Assembly (NCBI GenBank): GCA_019654215.1
Contig: BPDI01000023.1
Span: 1-46,712 of the forward strand
Reading direction: 5' to 3'
DNA length: 46,712 nt
Source of the DNA: Gammaproteobacteria bacterium
GTDB lineage: Bacteria > Pseudomonadota > Gammaproteobacteria > Pseudomonadales > Pseudohongiellaceae
Positions 1-15,577 of this stretch are shown piece after piece (the stretch's first letter is position 1; every line of letters starts with the position of its first letter). Both the position numbers and the translations under genes were made by a program. The notes beneath the pieces were generated by a model, which had not been told where the DNA came from, made no database searches, and saw only the letters and a list, made by a program, of their open reading frames with translations.

Positions 1-237
1 GCTGCTCCTGTTGAAGAAAAGGGAAACGAGTTTGACATCGTTCTTGCTGCAACTGGTGACAAGAAGGTAAACGTCATTAAAGCAGTTCGAGGTATTACAG
101 GTTTTGGGATTGAAAGAAGCGAAAGAAATGGTAGACGGAGCTCCTTCCACCTTTAAAGGGAAGCTGCTCCGAAAGCAGAAGCGGAAGAAGCCAAAAAAGC
201 TTTGGAAGAAGCTGGCGCCTCCGTTGAGCTTAAGTAA
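1..237 (+). CDS. rplL: 50S ribosomal protein L7/L12, C-terminal part (partial, frameshifted)
   Basis: Stalk protein of the large subunit that recruits translational GTPases. The window opens inside the gene. The visible part holds the end of the hinge and the C-terminal domain, with [20 protein letters not shown], then [17 protein letters not shown], and the usual ending [14 protein letters not shown]. The reading frame changes twice: an extra T in the T-run near 102-105, and a change in the AAAGGG near 166-172 that restores the original frame. Both look like sequence errors, because the L7/L12 fold continues across them. It lies upstream of rpoB as in the usual rplJL-rpoBC order. The N-terminal dimerisation domain lies outside the window. 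Confidence 0.95.
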
Positions 238-451
238 CAAGCGACAGCTGCAATACGATAAATACCAGGCACGGAATTCGTGCTTGGTGTTAGTTCGTGG
301 GTGATTTTCATCGAAGTAAATCTTCGAGTAGATCTCGATAGTTTTAAGAGCAACTATTGAATGTCGCAGAGCTAATCTGCCAGCACTAACAAAGAATGCG
401 TTGTCACAAGCAGCGGCATTAATCAATAGTACAAAACGTTAGGAACACAAC
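238..451 (+). promoter_or_regulatory. rplL-rpoB intergenic leader with two hairpins
   Basis: This 214-base gap holds a 10-bp stem (ACCAGGCACG at 264-273 with CGTGCTTGGT at 279-288, one G-U pair) and a second perfect 6-bp stem (TCGAAG at 311-316 with CTTCGA at 322-327). Neither is followed by a T-run. In E. coli the matching interval contains an attenuator and an RNase III processing site that set the ratio of L7/L12 to RpoB. Position and structure fit such a role, but the function is inferred. Confidence 0.5.
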
Positions 452-3400
452 ATGGCCTATTCTTATACAGAGAAAAAACGTATTCGTAAGAATTTCGGTA
501 AATTGCCAAGCGCAAGGGATATTCCTTATTTACTGTCCATCCAAATCGACTCTTACAGACAATTTACTCAGTCTGATACTCCTGTGGAGGAACCCCCTGG
601 ACCAAGGCTTGCACGCCGCGTTCAAATCTGTATTTCCTATTGTTAGCTTTTCCCGGGTAAAGCAGTATTGGAATATGTGAGTTATGACTTGGGAAAAACC
701 TGCTTTTGATGTTAAAGAATGTCAGCTCAGAGGTTCGACTTATTCGGTTTCTCTGCGGGTGAAAGTTCGATTGATTCTTTATGATAAGGAATCAACAACG
801 CAAACAATTAAAGATATTAAAGAACAAGAAGTTTACATGGGTGAAATCCCATTAATGACGGAGTCAGGTACTTTCGTCATCAATGGAACTGAACGTGTAG
901 TTGTATCTCAATTGCATAGATCCCCGGGGAGTTTTCTTCGATCATGACCGAGGGAAGACCCATAGCTCTGGCAAATTGCTCTACTCGGCACGGGTGATTC
1001 CTTACCGTGGTTCATGGCTGGATTTCGAGTTTGATCCTAAAGACATGGTTTATGTGCGTATTGATAGACGCCGTAAACTTCCTGCAACTGTTCTATTACG
1101 GGCGCTGGAATTCAGCTCAGAAGAAATTCTGGGTATGTTCTATGAGAACAATAGCTTCAAGATCACTCAGAAGAAAGATCAAGATGCTGAGATTAAGCTT
1201 AAGCTAGTCCCTGCGCGACTACGTGGTGAAGTGCTTACCTTTCCAATTAAAGATAAGAAAGGGAAGCTTATTGTGGAAGAAGGCCGCCGCATAACTTCGC
1301 GCCATATTCGCCAAATGGAGACTGCAAAACTAACCGCGTTGACCATAAGCAATGATTTTTTAGTTGGAACATCGCTTGCAAAAGATATAGTCAACGAAGA
1401 GACCGGCGAAGTCTTGTTTCCTTGTAACGCGGAAATCACTGAAGAACTTATTGCGGAGTTTGTCGAGCAGAGTGTCAAAGAGTTTGAAACTATTTACACC
1501 AATGATCTGGGTTGCGGACCATTCGTATCAGATACCTTGCGCATAGACACCCCCGACCTCTAAGTTGGAAGCCATGGTGGAAATCTATCGCATGATGCGT
1601 CCTGGTGAACCACCTACAAAAGAATCAGCAGAAAATCTGTTTTCTAACCTGTTCTTCTCGCCTGAACGTTATGACCTTTCAGCTGTTGGCCGCATGAAGT
1701 TTAACCGCCGCTTGGGTCGTCCTGAATCTGAAGGCGAGCCCGTGCTAAGCACTGATGACATTGTTGATGTATTAAAGACATTGGGTTTGGGATCAGGAAC
1801 GGTTTCGGTTCAGTTTATGATATCGATCATTTTGGGGAATCGCCGTATCCGTTCAGTAGGTGAAATGGCAGAGAACCCGTTCCGTGTTGGCCTGGTGCGA
1901 GTTGAGCGCGCTGTTAAAGAACGCTTAAGCATGGCTGATTCTGAAGGTTTAATGCCGCAAGACATGATCAATGCGAAACCTGTTGCTGCGGCAATCCCAA
2001 AAAATTCTTTGGTTCTAGCCAACTCTCGCAGTTTTTTGGACCAGAACAACCCCTTATCAGAAGTTACTCACAAGCGTCGTGTTTCGGCATTAGGGCCAGG
2101 GGGTCTTACACGTGAGCGAGCAGGCTTTGAGGTACGTGATGTACACCCAACTCACTATGGTCGTGTATGCCCGATTGAAACTCCTGAAGGTCCGAACATT
2201 GGATTGATTAATTCACTAGCAACTTATGCGCGCACTAATAACTATGGTTTCTTAGAGAGTCCATATCGCAAAGTTGTTAAGAACAAAGTAACTGATGAAA
2301 TCGATTATTTGTCAGCAATCGATGAAAGCGACTTCGTTATAGCTCAAGCCAGTGCGGAATTAGATAAGAAGCGTGGCTTCGTCGAAAACCTAGTCACGGT
2401 TCGCTACAAAGGTGAAACAACCTTAAAGCCAAGAGAGGAAGTAGATTATATGGATGTCGCACCACAGCAGATGGTGTCTGTTGCGGCAGCATTGATTCCT
2501 TTTCTGGAGCATGACGATGCTAATCGGGCATTGATGGGTTCAAACATGCAACGTCAGGCGGTTCCAACGTTGAAGACTGAAAAGCCCCTAGTTGGTACAG
2601 GAATGGAGCGTAATGTTGCGCGAGACTCTGGCGTATGTGTTGTTGCATTCCGTGGCGGTGTAATCGAATCGGTAGATGCGGCGCGAATTATTGTTCGAGT
2701 TAATGATGAAGAAACAGATGCCGGTGAAGCAGGTGTAGATATCTACAACCTGACTAAGTATACCCGTTCGAATCAGAACACCTGTATTTCTCAGCGGCCT
2801 TTGGTCCGAGAAGGTGATGCAGTTGCTCGCGGCGACATTCTTGCTGATGGCCCTTCTATTGACATGGGTGAACTTGCACTGGGGCAAAACATGCGCATCG
2901 CGTTTATGCCTTGGAATGGCTACAACTTCGAGGATTCGATTCTTATTTCTGAGCGTGTAGTAAAAGAAGATCGATTTACTACGATTCATATTCAGGAATT
3001 AACCTGTGTTGCTCGAGACACCAAGCTTGGATCTGAAGAAATTACCGGAGATATTCCAAATGTAGGTGAAGGTGCACTAAGCAAACTGGATGAATCCGGA
3101 ATCGTTTATATCGGCGCTGAAGTAAACGCTGGCGACATTCTGGTTGGCAAGGTGACGCCCAAAGGTGAAACTCAGCTTACTCCAGAAGAAAAGCTGTTAC
3201 GTGCGATCTTTGGTGAGAAAGCCTCTGATGTTAAAGACACCTCTTTGCGAGTACCAACAAGTGTTAAGGGTACCGTAATAGATGTACAAGTCTTTACTCG
3301 CGATGGTTTAGAGAAAGACCAGAGAGCAATCGAGATTGAAGAATCGCAACTTGCGAAAGTGCGTAAAGATATTGATGACGAATACCGCATCGTTGAAGGA

Positions 3401-4555
3401 GCAACTTTCGAAAGATTGCAGAAATCCCTCGTTAATAAAGTAGTTGCTGGTGCTCCAAAGCTTAAGAAAGGCCAAAAAGTTACCAACGATTACTTGAATA
3501 ACTTGCCTCAAGATGACTGGTTCAAACTTCGCATGTCCAATGACGCATTGAACAAACAGCTTGAGCGAGCAGAGGAACAGCTTAAAGAGCGAAGAAAAGA
3601 GCTTGATGAACGCTTCGAAGACAAGAGGAAGAAACTTACTCAAGGCGACGATTTGGCCCCAGGTGTATTGAAGATCGTTAAAGTTTATCTGGCCATTAAG
3701 CGTCGAATTCAACCGGGTGACAAGATGGCAGGTCGTCACGGTAACAAGGGTGTTATCTCTGTGATCATGCCAGTGGAAGACATGCCATATGACGATAATG
3801 GTGAGCCGGTAGATATTGTATTAAATCCATTAGGTGTGCCTTCTCGGATGAACGTAGGTCAGATTCTTGAGACTCACCTGGGTGCAGCTTCTAAAGGATT
3901 AGGTGAAAAAATCGGCAAGCTGTTAGATGCGCAGAAGAAAGTTACTGAAGTTCGCAAGCTGGTGACTGAGGTTTACAACAAGATCGGTCAGCGCACCGAG
4001 AACATTAAAAGCTTGGAAGAAGAGGAGCTTTTCGAGCTAGCAGATAATCTGCGAGATGGTGTGCCCATGGCAACACCGGTGTTCGATGGAGCTGCCGAAA
4101 CTGAAATCAAAGAAATGTTAAGTCTGGCAGGCATGGATGAAAGCGGTCAGGTAACTCTCTTTGACGGTCGAACTGGTGATGCATTTGATAGACAAGTGAC
4201 AGTGGGCATTATGTACATGCTTAAACTGAATCACTTGGTTGATGACAAGATGCATGCTAGATCAACCGGCTCTTATAGCTTGGTTACACAACAGCCATTG
4301 GGTGGCAAAGCACAATTTGGTGGCCAACGCTTCGGTGAAATGGAAGTGTGGGCACTGGAAGCTTACGGTGCTGCGTATACCTTGCAAGAAATGTTAACCG
4401 TTAAGTCGGATGATGTTGCTGGCCGCACCAAGATGTATAAAAACATCGTGGATGGCGATCATCGAATGGAACCAGCAATGCCGGAGTCGTTTAATGTATT
4501 AGTAAAAGAAATCCGATCTCTCGGGATCGATATGGAATTGGATGTTAGTAAGTAG
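452..4555 (+). CDS. rpoB: DNA-directed RNA polymerase beta subunit (frameshifts in the 5' third)
   Basis: Beta subunit of RNA polymerase, about 1364 residues once indels are removed, close to the E. coli length. The ATG at 452 opens [17 protein letters not shown], the standard beta N-terminus. Family blocks run in order to the C-terminal switch region ([20 protein letters not shown]). Frame changes are at about 596 (extra C), 650 (two extra bases around CCCGGG), 695 (extra A), 923 (extra base in CCCCGGGG) and 1547 (extra C). A compensated stretch at about 1990-2038 garbles rifampicin cluster I. All are net insertions, summing to a multiple of three. Downstream of 2040 the protein reads cleanly. 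It is followed by rpoC after 90 bases. Errors are far more likely than a broken essential gene. Confidence 0.96.
1990..2038 (+). other. Compensated frameshift across the rifampicin-cluster region of rpoB
   Basis: Read straight through, this interval gives [13 protein letters not shown], unlike any beta subunit. Read in the neighbouring frame it gives [16 protein letters not shown], the normal sequence before the conserved [11 protein letters not shown] block. Two extra bases near the CCC/A-run at 1997-2006 and one extra T in the T-run at 2033-2038 leave the frame intact overall, so the error stays hidden in a length check. Confidence 0.85.
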
Positions 4556-4610
4556 TCCGAACGAGTACGAGAAACGAAACCGAACAAAATATATTAGAGA
4601 TTACTTAAAG

Positions 4611-8864
<4,254 letters not shown>

Positions 8865-8897
8865 GTAATCTGCGGGATTCAGGCTCAAAAACAGTTG

Positions 8898-8940
8898 ACT
8901 CAAAGATGCGAGATCATTAAACTCTCGCATCTTTTTGAGT
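8898..8940 (+). terminator. Rho-independent terminator after rpoC
   Basis: ACTCAAAGATGCGAGA at 8898-8913 pairs with TCTCGCATCTT...TGAGT up to 8940. The core is a perfect 9-bp stem (GATGCGAGA/TCTCGCATC) with a 9-base loop, followed by a T-run inside the outer arm. It separates rpoBC from the str operon. Confidence 0.8.
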
Positions 8941-8966
8941 TGAGACTCAGAGTTTTTAGAAAACTC
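8936..8966 (+). promoter_or_regulatory. Overlapping dyads upstream of rpsL
   Basis: TGAGT at 8936-8940 is the outer arm of the rpoC terminator and can also pair with ACTCA at 8945-8949. Next to it GAGTTTT (8950-8956) pairs perfectly with AAAACTC (8960-8966). The first two pairings exclude each other, as in attenuator-type leaders. The rpsL start is 58 bases further on. A regulatory role is inferred. Confidence 0.4.
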
Positions 8967-9024
8967 ATTAGAGATCCTGAATAAATCTAGATTCACGAAG
9001 AAATAGAGAAATTAATAAAAACAC

Positions 9025-9396
9025 ATGGCAACAATTAATCAATTAGTCCGCAAGCCCCGAAAGAGTAAGGTCTCCAAGAGTGACGTGCCTGCCTTGCAAC
9101 GCTCTCCACAAAAGCGTGGTGTTTGCACTAGGGTATATACCACGACGCCTAAGAAGCCTAATTCTGCTTTACGTAAAGTTTGCCGTGTTCGATTAGTAAA
9201 TGGTTATGAAGTCACGTCTTACATCGGTGGTGAAGGTCATAATTTGCAAGAACACTCAGTTGTTCTGATTCGTGGTGGCCGTGTAAAGGATTTGCCAGGT
9301 GTGCGCTATCACACTGTGCGCGGTAGCCTCGACACCTCTGGTGTTTCTGAAAGGAAGCAAGGTCGCTCCAAGTATGGAGCAAAACGACCGAAGTAG
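9025..9396 (+). CDS. rpsL: 30S ribosomal protein S12
   Basis: Decoding-centre protein of the small subunit, 123 residues (E. coli 124). The ATG opens [15 protein letters not shown]. The conserved loops [18 protein letters not shown] and [17 protein letters not shown] are intact. The lysines where streptomycin resistance substitutions usually arise look wild type. It is the first gene of the str operon and is followed after 165 bases by rpsG. No indel is visible. Confidence 0.98.
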   Translation: MATINQLVRKPRKSKVSKSDVPALQRSPQKRGVCTRVYTTTPKKPNSALRKVCRVRLVNGYEVTSYIGGEGHNLQEHSVVLIRGGRVKDLPGVRYHTVRGSLDTSGVSERKQGRSKYGAKRPK

Positions 9397-10030
<634 letters not shown>

Positions 10031-10057
10031 TTAATTTTTTATTTTGAGGGTAAAGCT

Positions 10058-12154
10058 GTGGCTAGAAAACACCCCCTAAGCCGTTATCGCAACATTGGAA
10101 TCGCAGCGCACGTGGATGCTGGTAAGACCACCACGACGGAACGTGTACTTTTCTACACCGGTATTTCACACAAAATAGGCGAGGTACACGACGGCGCAGC
10201 GGTTATGGATTGGATGGAACAAGAGCAAGAACGTGGAATCACAATTACATCCGCGGCGACTACTTGTTTTTGGAACGGAATGGACAGCCAGTACGATGAG
10301 CATCGTATTAATATCATCGATACTCCGGGACACGTTGACTTCACTATTGAGGTAGAGCGTTCACTGCGTGTATTGGATGGTGCGGTGGTCGTACTTTGTG
10401 CTTCTTCTGGTGTGCAACCTCAAACTGAAACAGTTTGGCGTCAGGCCAACCGTTACGAAGTTCCTCGTATGGTCTTCGTCAACAAAATGGACCGTGCTGG
10501 TGCTGACTTTCTGAAAGTAGTCGAGCAAATGAAAGAGCGTCTAGGCGCGAATGCCGTTCCATTGCAGCTAGCAATCGGCGCGGAAGACGAGTTTAAGGGA
10601 GTGATAGACCTGGTGAAAATGAAGTCCATTATCTGGAGCGAAGAAGACCAGGGCACTAATTTTGAATATCAGGATATCCCTGCCGACCTGCAGGGTCTCT
10701 GTGATGAATGGCGCGAGCACATGCTCGAGGCTGCCGCGGAGGCCAATGAAGAAGTTATGGATAAATACTTAGATGAAGGCAATCTAAGCGAAGAAGAAAT
10801 AATGAGTGCTATTCGTCAGCGCACATTGGCTAATGAAATCGTTCCTGTGCTTTGCGGATCTGCATTTAAGAACAAAGGTGTGCAAGCTGTGCTGGATGCA
10901 GTAATTGATTACATGCCGGCGCCAACGGAAGTAAAAGAAATCGAAGGCGTGAAAGAAGATGGAAAAGAAGTTACCTGTCCGGCAGATGATGATGCGCCTT
11001 TTGCCTCACTTGCATTCAAGATTGCGACTGACCCATATGTAGGAACACTTACTTTTTTTCGTGTTTACTCTGGTACGCTAAATTCTGGTGACACAGTGTT
11101 TAATCCGCTGAAATCCAAGAAAGAGCGTGTAGGTCGTATGGTGCAGATGCACTCAAATTCCCGTGAAGAAATTAAACAAGTACTTGCTGGTGACATTGCT
11201 GCTGCAATTGGTCTTAAAGATGTAACTACCGGCGAAACTCTTTGTGATCCGGGCAACATCGTGACTCTGGAAAAGATGGATTTTCCAGAGCCGGTTATTT
11301 CTGTTGCGGTTGAGCCAAAGAGTAAGGCAGACCAAGAAAAGATGAGTATCGCCCTTGGCAAACTTGCTCAAGAAGATCCGTCTTTCCGTGTAGAGTCTGA
11401 CGAGGAATCAGGTCAAACAATCATCTCGGGAATGGGAGAATTACACCTCGATGTCCTCGTAGATAGAATGCGAAGAGAATTTTCCGTCGAGGCCAATATA
11501 GGCAAACCACAAGTGGCCTATCGTGAAACCATTAAGAAGTCAGTTGAGATTGAAGGCAAGCACGTTAAGCAATCTGGTGGTCGCGGTCAGTACGGCCATG
11601 TTTGGTTGCGCCTCGATCCACTGGATCCTGATGCTGAATACGAATTCGTCAATAAAATCGTTGGTGGTGTAGTACCGAAGGAATACATTCCTGCGGTTGA
11701 TAAAGGTGTGAAGGAGCAGATGCAAAACGGATGTCTCGCAGGGTATCCGTTATTGGCGATGAAGGTAACTCTTTACGATGGATCCTTCCACGATGTGGAC
11801 TCGAGTGAAATGGCATTTAAGATTGCCGGCTCACTTGCACTTAGGAAAGGTGCATTGCAAGCGGATCCTGCATTGTTAGAACCAATGATGGCAGTTGAAG
11901 TGGTAACTCCAGAAGAATACATGGGTGACGTAATGGGTGATTTGAACCGTCGTCGCGGAATGGTCGGTGGCATGGATGATAGCCCATCTGGAAAGGTTAT
12001 TACCGCTGATGTTCCTTTGGCAGAGATGTTCGGATATGCGACTGACTTACGTTCTGCAACCCAAGGGCGTGCAACTTACACAATGGAATTTAAGCAGTAT
12101 GCAGAAGTTCCGGGAAACATTGCTGATTCAATTATTGATAACACCGCGGCGTAA
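10058..12154 (+). CDS. fusA: Translation elongation factor G
   Basis: GTPase that drives translocation, 698 residues. The GTG start at 10058 follows TTGAGGG, and the product opens with [22 protein letters not shown]1 is [13 protein letters not shown]3 is DTPGHVDF and G4 is NKMDRAG. Domain II follows ([20 protein letters not shown]), and domains III-V end with the region [19 protein letters not shown]. Full length and uninterrupted. It lies 27 bases after rpsG and 28 before tuf in the str operon. Confidence 0.98.
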   Translation: MARKHPLSRYRNIGIAAHVDAGKTTTTERVLFYTGISHKIGEVHDGAAVMDWMEQEQERGITITSAATTCFWNGMDSQYDEHRINIIDTPGHVDFTIEVERSLRVLDGAVVVLCASSGVQPQTETVWRQANRYEVPRMVFVNKMDRAGADFLKVVEQMKERLGANAVPLQLAIGAEDEFKGVIDLVKMKSIIWSEEDQGTNFEYQDIPADLQGLCDEWREHMLEAAAEANEEVMDKYLDEGNLSEEEIMSAIRQRTLANEIVPVLCGSAFKNKGVQAVLDAVIDYMPAPTEVKEIEGVKEDGKEVTCPADDDAPFASLAFKIATDPYVGTLTFFRVYSGTLNSGDTVFNPLKSKKERVGRMVQMHSNSREEIKQVLAGDIAAAIGLKDVTTGETLCDPGNIVTLEKMDFPEPVISVAVEPKSKADQEKMSIALGKLAQEDPSFRVESDEESGQTIISGMGELHLDVLVDRMRREFSVEANIGKPQVAYRETIKKSVEIEGKHVKQSGGRGQYGHVWLRLDPLDPDAEYEFVNKIVGGVVPKEYIPAVDKGVKEQMQNGCLAGYPLLAMKVTLYDGSFHDVDSSEMAFKIAGSLALRKGALQADPALLEPMMAVEVVTPEEYMGDVMGDLNRRRGMVGGMDDSPSGKVITADVPLAEMFGYATDLRSATQGRATYTMEFKQYAEVPGNIADSIIDNTAA

Positions 12155-12182
12155 CGGTTAAGAAAATAGAGAGGCTAAGAAA

Positions 12183-13376
12183 GTGGCGAAGGAAAAATTT
12201 GAAAGAACGAAGGTACACGTAAACGTAGGAACGATTGGTCACGTTGACCATGGAAAGACGACGTTAACGGCTGCACTGACTAAGGTATGTGCGGAAGCTT
12301 TCGGTGGTGGAGAGCTTAAAGCATTTGATGAGATTGATAACGCGCCGGAAGAGAAAGAGCGTGGTATTACCATTGCGACTTCCCACGTTGAATACGATTC
12401 GTCGAATCGTCACTACGCCCACGTAGACTGTCCGGGCCACGCTGACTATGTAAAGAACATGATCACCGGTGCGGCGCAGATGGACGGTGCGATTCTGGTT
12501 GTGTCTGCTGCAGACGGACCCATGCCGCAGACTCGTGAGCACATTCTTCTGTCTCGTCAGGTAGGTGTACCTTACATCGTGGTCTTCATGAACAAGGCCG
12601 ATATGGTTGACGATGAAGAACTACTTGAGTTGGTTGAAATGGAAATTCGTGAGCTGTTAGACCAGTACGAATTCCCAGGTGACGATACTCCTATAATCAT
12701 TGGTTCTGCCCTTAAGGCTCTGGAAGGTGATTCTTCTGACATCGGTGCTCCAGCAGTACAGAAACTGGTTGAAACTTTGGACTCATACATTCCTGAGCCG
12801 GAGCGTGATGTTGAAAAGCCATTCTTGATGCCAATCGAAGACGTATTCTCAATTTCTGGTCGTGGTACGGTAGTGACTGGACGTGTTGAGCGCGGCATTA
12901 TCAAAGTAAATGAAGAAATTGAAATCGTTGGTATCAAGGACACTGAAACCACTACTTGTACGGGTGTTGAGATGTTCCGAAAGCTTCTTGACGAAGGCCG
13001 AGCAGGTGAGAACGTTGGTGTTCTACTGCGTGGTACTAAGCGAGAAGAAGTAGAGCGCGGCCAGGTATTGGCAGCTCCTGGTACGATTACGCCTCATACA
13101 AAGTTTGAAGCTGAGGTGTATATCTTAAGCAAAGAAGAAGGTGGGCGTCATACTCCATTCTTCTCTAACTATCGCCCACAGTTTTACTTCCGTACTACAG
13201 ATGTGACTGGTGCGGTTGCATTGCCAGATGGAGTTGAAATGGTAATGCCTGGCGATAACGTGAAAATGAGCGTTGAGCTTATTGCTCCGATTGCGATGGA
13301 TGAAGGACTTCGTTTCGCCATCCGCGAAGGCGGTCGTACAGTTGGCGCCGGCGTTGTAAGTAAGATCATCGACTAA
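12183..13376 (+). CDS. tuf: Translation elongation factor Tu
   Basis: GTPase that delivers aminoacyl-tRNA to the ribosome, 397 residues, intact. The GTG start at 12183 opens with [20 protein letters not shown]. GTPase motifs are [20 protein letters not shown] and NKADMVDD. The beta-barrel domains follow ([13 protein letters not shown]) and the ending is [17 protein letters not shown]. It is the last gene of the str operon, with a strong terminator 20 bases downstream. Only one tuf copy is in the window; many gammaproteobacteria have a second near rpoB, and that region is cut off here. Confidence 0.98.
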   Translation: MAKEKFERTKVHVNVGTIGHVDHGKTTLTAALTKVCAEAFGGGELKAFDEIDNAPEEKERGITIATSHVEYDSSNRHYAHVDCPGHADYVKNMITGAAQMDGAILVVSAADGPMPQTREHILLSRQVGVPYIVVFMNKADMVDDEELLELVEMEIRELLDQYEFPGDDTPIIIGSALKALEGDSSDIGAPAVQKLVETLDSYIPEPERDVEKPFLMPIEDVFSISGRGTVVTGRVERGIIKVNEEIEIVGIKDTETTTCTGVEMFRKLLDEGRAGENVGVLLRGTKREEVERGQVLAAPGTITPHTKFEAEVYILSKEEGGRHTPFFSNYRPQFYFRTTDVTGAVALPDGVEMVMPGDNVKMSVELIAPIAMDEGLRFAIREGGRTVGAGVVSKIID

Positions 13377-13396
13377 TTTTTTATTTGGTTTTTTGC

Positions 13397-13430
13397 AAGC
13401 CAGCCCGCCAATAGGCGGCCTGGCTTTTTT
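13397..13430 (+). terminator. Rho-independent terminator after tuf
   Basis: AAGCCAGCCCGCC and GGCGGCCTGGCTT pair with one mismatch around an AATA loop, and a run of six T follows. It closes the str operon and makes independent transcription of the S10 operon likely. Confidence 0.88.
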
Positions 13431-13711
13431 CACGGATGAGGGACGCAGCAGCTGTAAAGCTCTGGCTCTTTGTTAAAAGCATTTTCCGAGCGGGACACAT
13501 ATTAAATATATGCCCTACTCAAAAAATACTTTTGCCTCTTTTGGAACGAAGGAACTGAGGACCTGTATAGATCACGGATGTGTATATACCATTGGTTGCC
13601 CAAACACACCTAAAAATATCTCGAAAATAACGGTAAAAATGAGCTCAAAATTTAATGGAGAGAATTCCACTCAAAGCCAGCAATAATGCGGCTTTCAGGC
13701 ACCTAAATAGC

Positions 13712-13740
13712 TTGACTTAGGAGGACGCGAGCTTTAAAAT
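13712..13740 (+). promoter_or_regulatory. Sigma-70 promoter of the S10 operon
   Basis: TTGACT at 13712-13717 and TAAAAT at 13735-13740 are separated by exactly 17 bases, one mismatch each from consensus. Transcription would start near 13747, leaving a leader of about 80 bases before the rpsJ ATG. The placement after the tuf terminator supports it. Confidence 0.72.
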
Positions 13741-13753
13741 TCGCATCCTTTTT
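13723..13753 (+). promoter_or_regulatory. Hairpin overlapping the S10 promoter
   Basis: GGACGCGA (13723-13730) pairs with TCGCATCC (13741-13748), with one G-T pair, and TTTTT follows. The loop contains the -10 box. It resembles the rpoC terminator stem (GATGCGAGA/TCTCGCATC plus T-run). It may be a second terminator for read-through from tuf or an operator-like dyad. Confidence 0.4.
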
Positions 13754-13828
13754 GGCGTTCTAAATTAGAGTGTCAGTTTTTTAGCGGTAACTTGTTCTTT
13801 TATAAAGATTTTTTGGAGTTTCAAGTAG

Positions 13829-14140
<312 letters not shown>

Positions 14141-14309
14141 ATCAACAATAAATAGCCAGGCAATAGAGCATTTCAGTCCTCATTGTCCTTTTACTAACAA
14201 AGTTTTGGAGTACTGGAAATTCCAATTTCCCCGATGCGGGAAAGCATGAGTGCAACACGTCAGTGGCCATAGCGGGTTTTAGCCCCTTGCATGATGAGGT
14301 TTATAAAAA
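14141..14309 (+). promoter_or_regulatory. Structured rpsJ-rplC intercistronic region
   Basis: This 169-base gap contains TTTCCC (14226-14231) facing GGGAAA (14238-14243), preceded by the near-palindrome GGAAATTCC (14215-14223). It is followed by TGCAA (14251-14255) facing TTGCA (14287-14291), with an inner GGG-TTTTA-GCCC hairpin. The last structure ends just before the rplC ribosome binding site. It may be a ribosomal-protein feedback site or an internal processing site. No promoter was recognised. Confidence 0.4.
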
Positions 14310-14951
14310 ATGTCTATAGGATTAGTCGGTCTAAAGAGCGGCATGACCCGCGTTTTCACTGAAGAAGGCAACTCTGTCCCTGTGACAGTTGTAGAAGTTC
14401 AGCCGAATCGTGTTACACAGATCAAAACACCTGAATCGGATGGATACAGCGCAATCCAGGTTACTACTGGTGTGCGCAAAGCTTCTCGTGTAAGTAAGGC
14501 GGCTGCTGGCCATTGTGCCAAGGCACAGACTGAAGCAGGCGATGGTCTTTGGGAATTCCGTACTACTGAACTAGAAGAAATCGAATTAGGAAGTGAGATC
14601 AAGGTTGATCTGTTTGAGGCTGGCCAGAAAGTTGATGTTACCGGCAACTCAAAAGGTAAAGGTTTCCAAGGCGGTGTAAAGCGTCATAACTTCCACATGC
14701 AAGATGCTACCCACGGTAACTCCCTTTCTCACCGTGCACCGGGATCCATAGGTCAATGTCAGACCCCAGGGAAAGTTTGGAAAGGTAAGAAGATGGCAGG
14801 ACAAATGGGGAATGTCCGCAAAACAGTTCAATCACTCGAAGTAGTAAAAGTAGACGAAGAAAACAATCTCCTCCTCATTAAAGGCGCAGTACCAGGAGCA
14901 ACTGGATCAAGCGTCATAGTTAAACCGGCAATCAAAGTGAGAGGTAACTAA
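14310..14951 (+). CDS. rplC: 50S ribosomal protein L3
   Basis: Early assembly protein of the large subunit that reaches the peptidyl-transferase centre, 213 residues. It opens [16 protein letters not shown]. The long loop contains [29 protein letters not shown] and [17 protein letters not shown], including the Gln that PrmB methylates in E. coli. Intact. It is separated by two bases from rplD, in the S10 operon. Confidence 0.98.
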   Translation: MSIGLVGLKSGMTRVFTEEGNSVPVTVVEVQPNRVTQIKTPESDGYSAIQVTTGVRKASRVSKAAAGHCAKAQTEAGDGLWEFRTTELEEIELGSEIKVDLFEAGQKVDVTGNSKGKGFQGGVKRHNFHMQDATHGNSLSHRAPGSIGQCQTPGKVWKGKKMAGQMGNVRKTVQSLEVVKVDEENNLLLIKGAVPGATGSSVIVKPAIKVRGN

Positions 14952-14953
14952 GC

Positions 14954-15577
14954 ATGGAATTAGCTTTAGCGTTACCTGGAAACAAAAAAGCCGGAAAAGA
15001 AAAAATCTCTCTTTCAGATGAATCATTTGGTCGTGAATATAACGAGCCATTGGTTCACCAAACTGTTGTTTCTTATTTGGCTGGTGGTCGTCAGGGTTCT
15101 GTAAAGCAGAAGAACCGCTCGGAAGTTCGCGGCGGTGGACGTAAACCTTGGCGTCAAAAAGGAACCGGTCGCGCTCGCGCAGGAACCATTAGAAGTCCAA
15201 TTTGGCGTTCCGGCGGTGTAACCTTTGCGGCTCGCCCACAGGATCACAGCAAGAAGCTGAATAAGAAGATGTACCGCGGAGCGATGCAATGCATACTCTC
15301 CGAACTGATCCGACAAAACCGACTAATTGTCGTTAATGAATTCACAGTCGAAACACACAAAACAAAAGACTTGGTTAACAAGCTCAAAGAATTCGATCTA
15401 GACAACGTCCTAATTGTTTCAGATCAAGTAGAAAAAAATCTATATCTTGCCACACGAAACCTACACAAAGTTGATGCACTGGATGTCTCCGGAATTGATC
15501 CAGTAAGTCTTATTGGTTTTGAGAAAGTGTTGATCACTGTTCCAGCGCTGAAGAAAGTAGAGGAGATGCTGTCATGA
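14954..15577 (+). CDS. rplD: 50S ribosomal protein L4
   Basis: Large-subunit protein that lines the exit tunnel, 207 residues. In E. coli it is also the repressor of the S10 operon. The tunnel loop [20 protein letters not shown] and [12 protein letters not shown] are conserved. The ending is [10 protein letters not shown]. Its stop overlaps the rplW start (ATGA, four bases), indicating translational coupling. No indel seen. Confidence 0.98.
   Translation: MELALALPGNKKAGKEKISLSDESFGREYNEPLVHQTVVSYLAGGRQGSVKQKNRSEVRGGGRKPWRQKGTGRARAGTIRSPIWRSGGVTFAARPQDHSKKLNKKMYRGAMQCILSELIRQNRLIVVNEFTVETHKTKDLVNKLKEFDLDNVLIVSDQVEKNLYLATRNLHKVDALDVSGIDPVSLIGFEKVLITVPALKKVEEMLS

Larger units (their letters stand above)
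13431..13828 (+). promoter_or_regulatory. tuf-rpsJ intergenic region and S10 operon leader
   Basis: This is a 398-base gap with no convincing gene. It holds an imperfect AT-rich dyad (GAG-GGG-CATAT at 13488-13502 facing ATATG-CC-CTC at 13508-13520), a strong sigma-70 promoter at 13712-13740, a hairpin that spans its -10 box (13723-13748), and about 80 bases of leader before rpsJ. In E. coli the S10 leader is where L4 represses its operon. I could not align an L4 target here. Confidence 0.55.

Noticed and set aside
1179..1478. Open frame of 99 codons on the minus strand inside rpoB
   Set aside because: It lies wholly within the coding frame of rpoB, has no family resemblance or ribosome binding site, and is a shadow of the real gene.
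3308..3739. Open frame of 143 codons on the minus strand inside rpoB
   Set aside because: Composition reflects the complement of rpoB, and it shows no domain. Similar shadows exist throughout rpoC, fusA and tuf.
9025..9396. Streptomycin-resistance substitution in S12
   Set aside because: The loops TTPKKPNSA and the region around YHTVRG look wild type.
13431..13828. tRNA or small RNA gene in the tuf-rpsJ gap
   Set aside because: I found no cloverleaf, no conserved T-loop and no CCA-type end.
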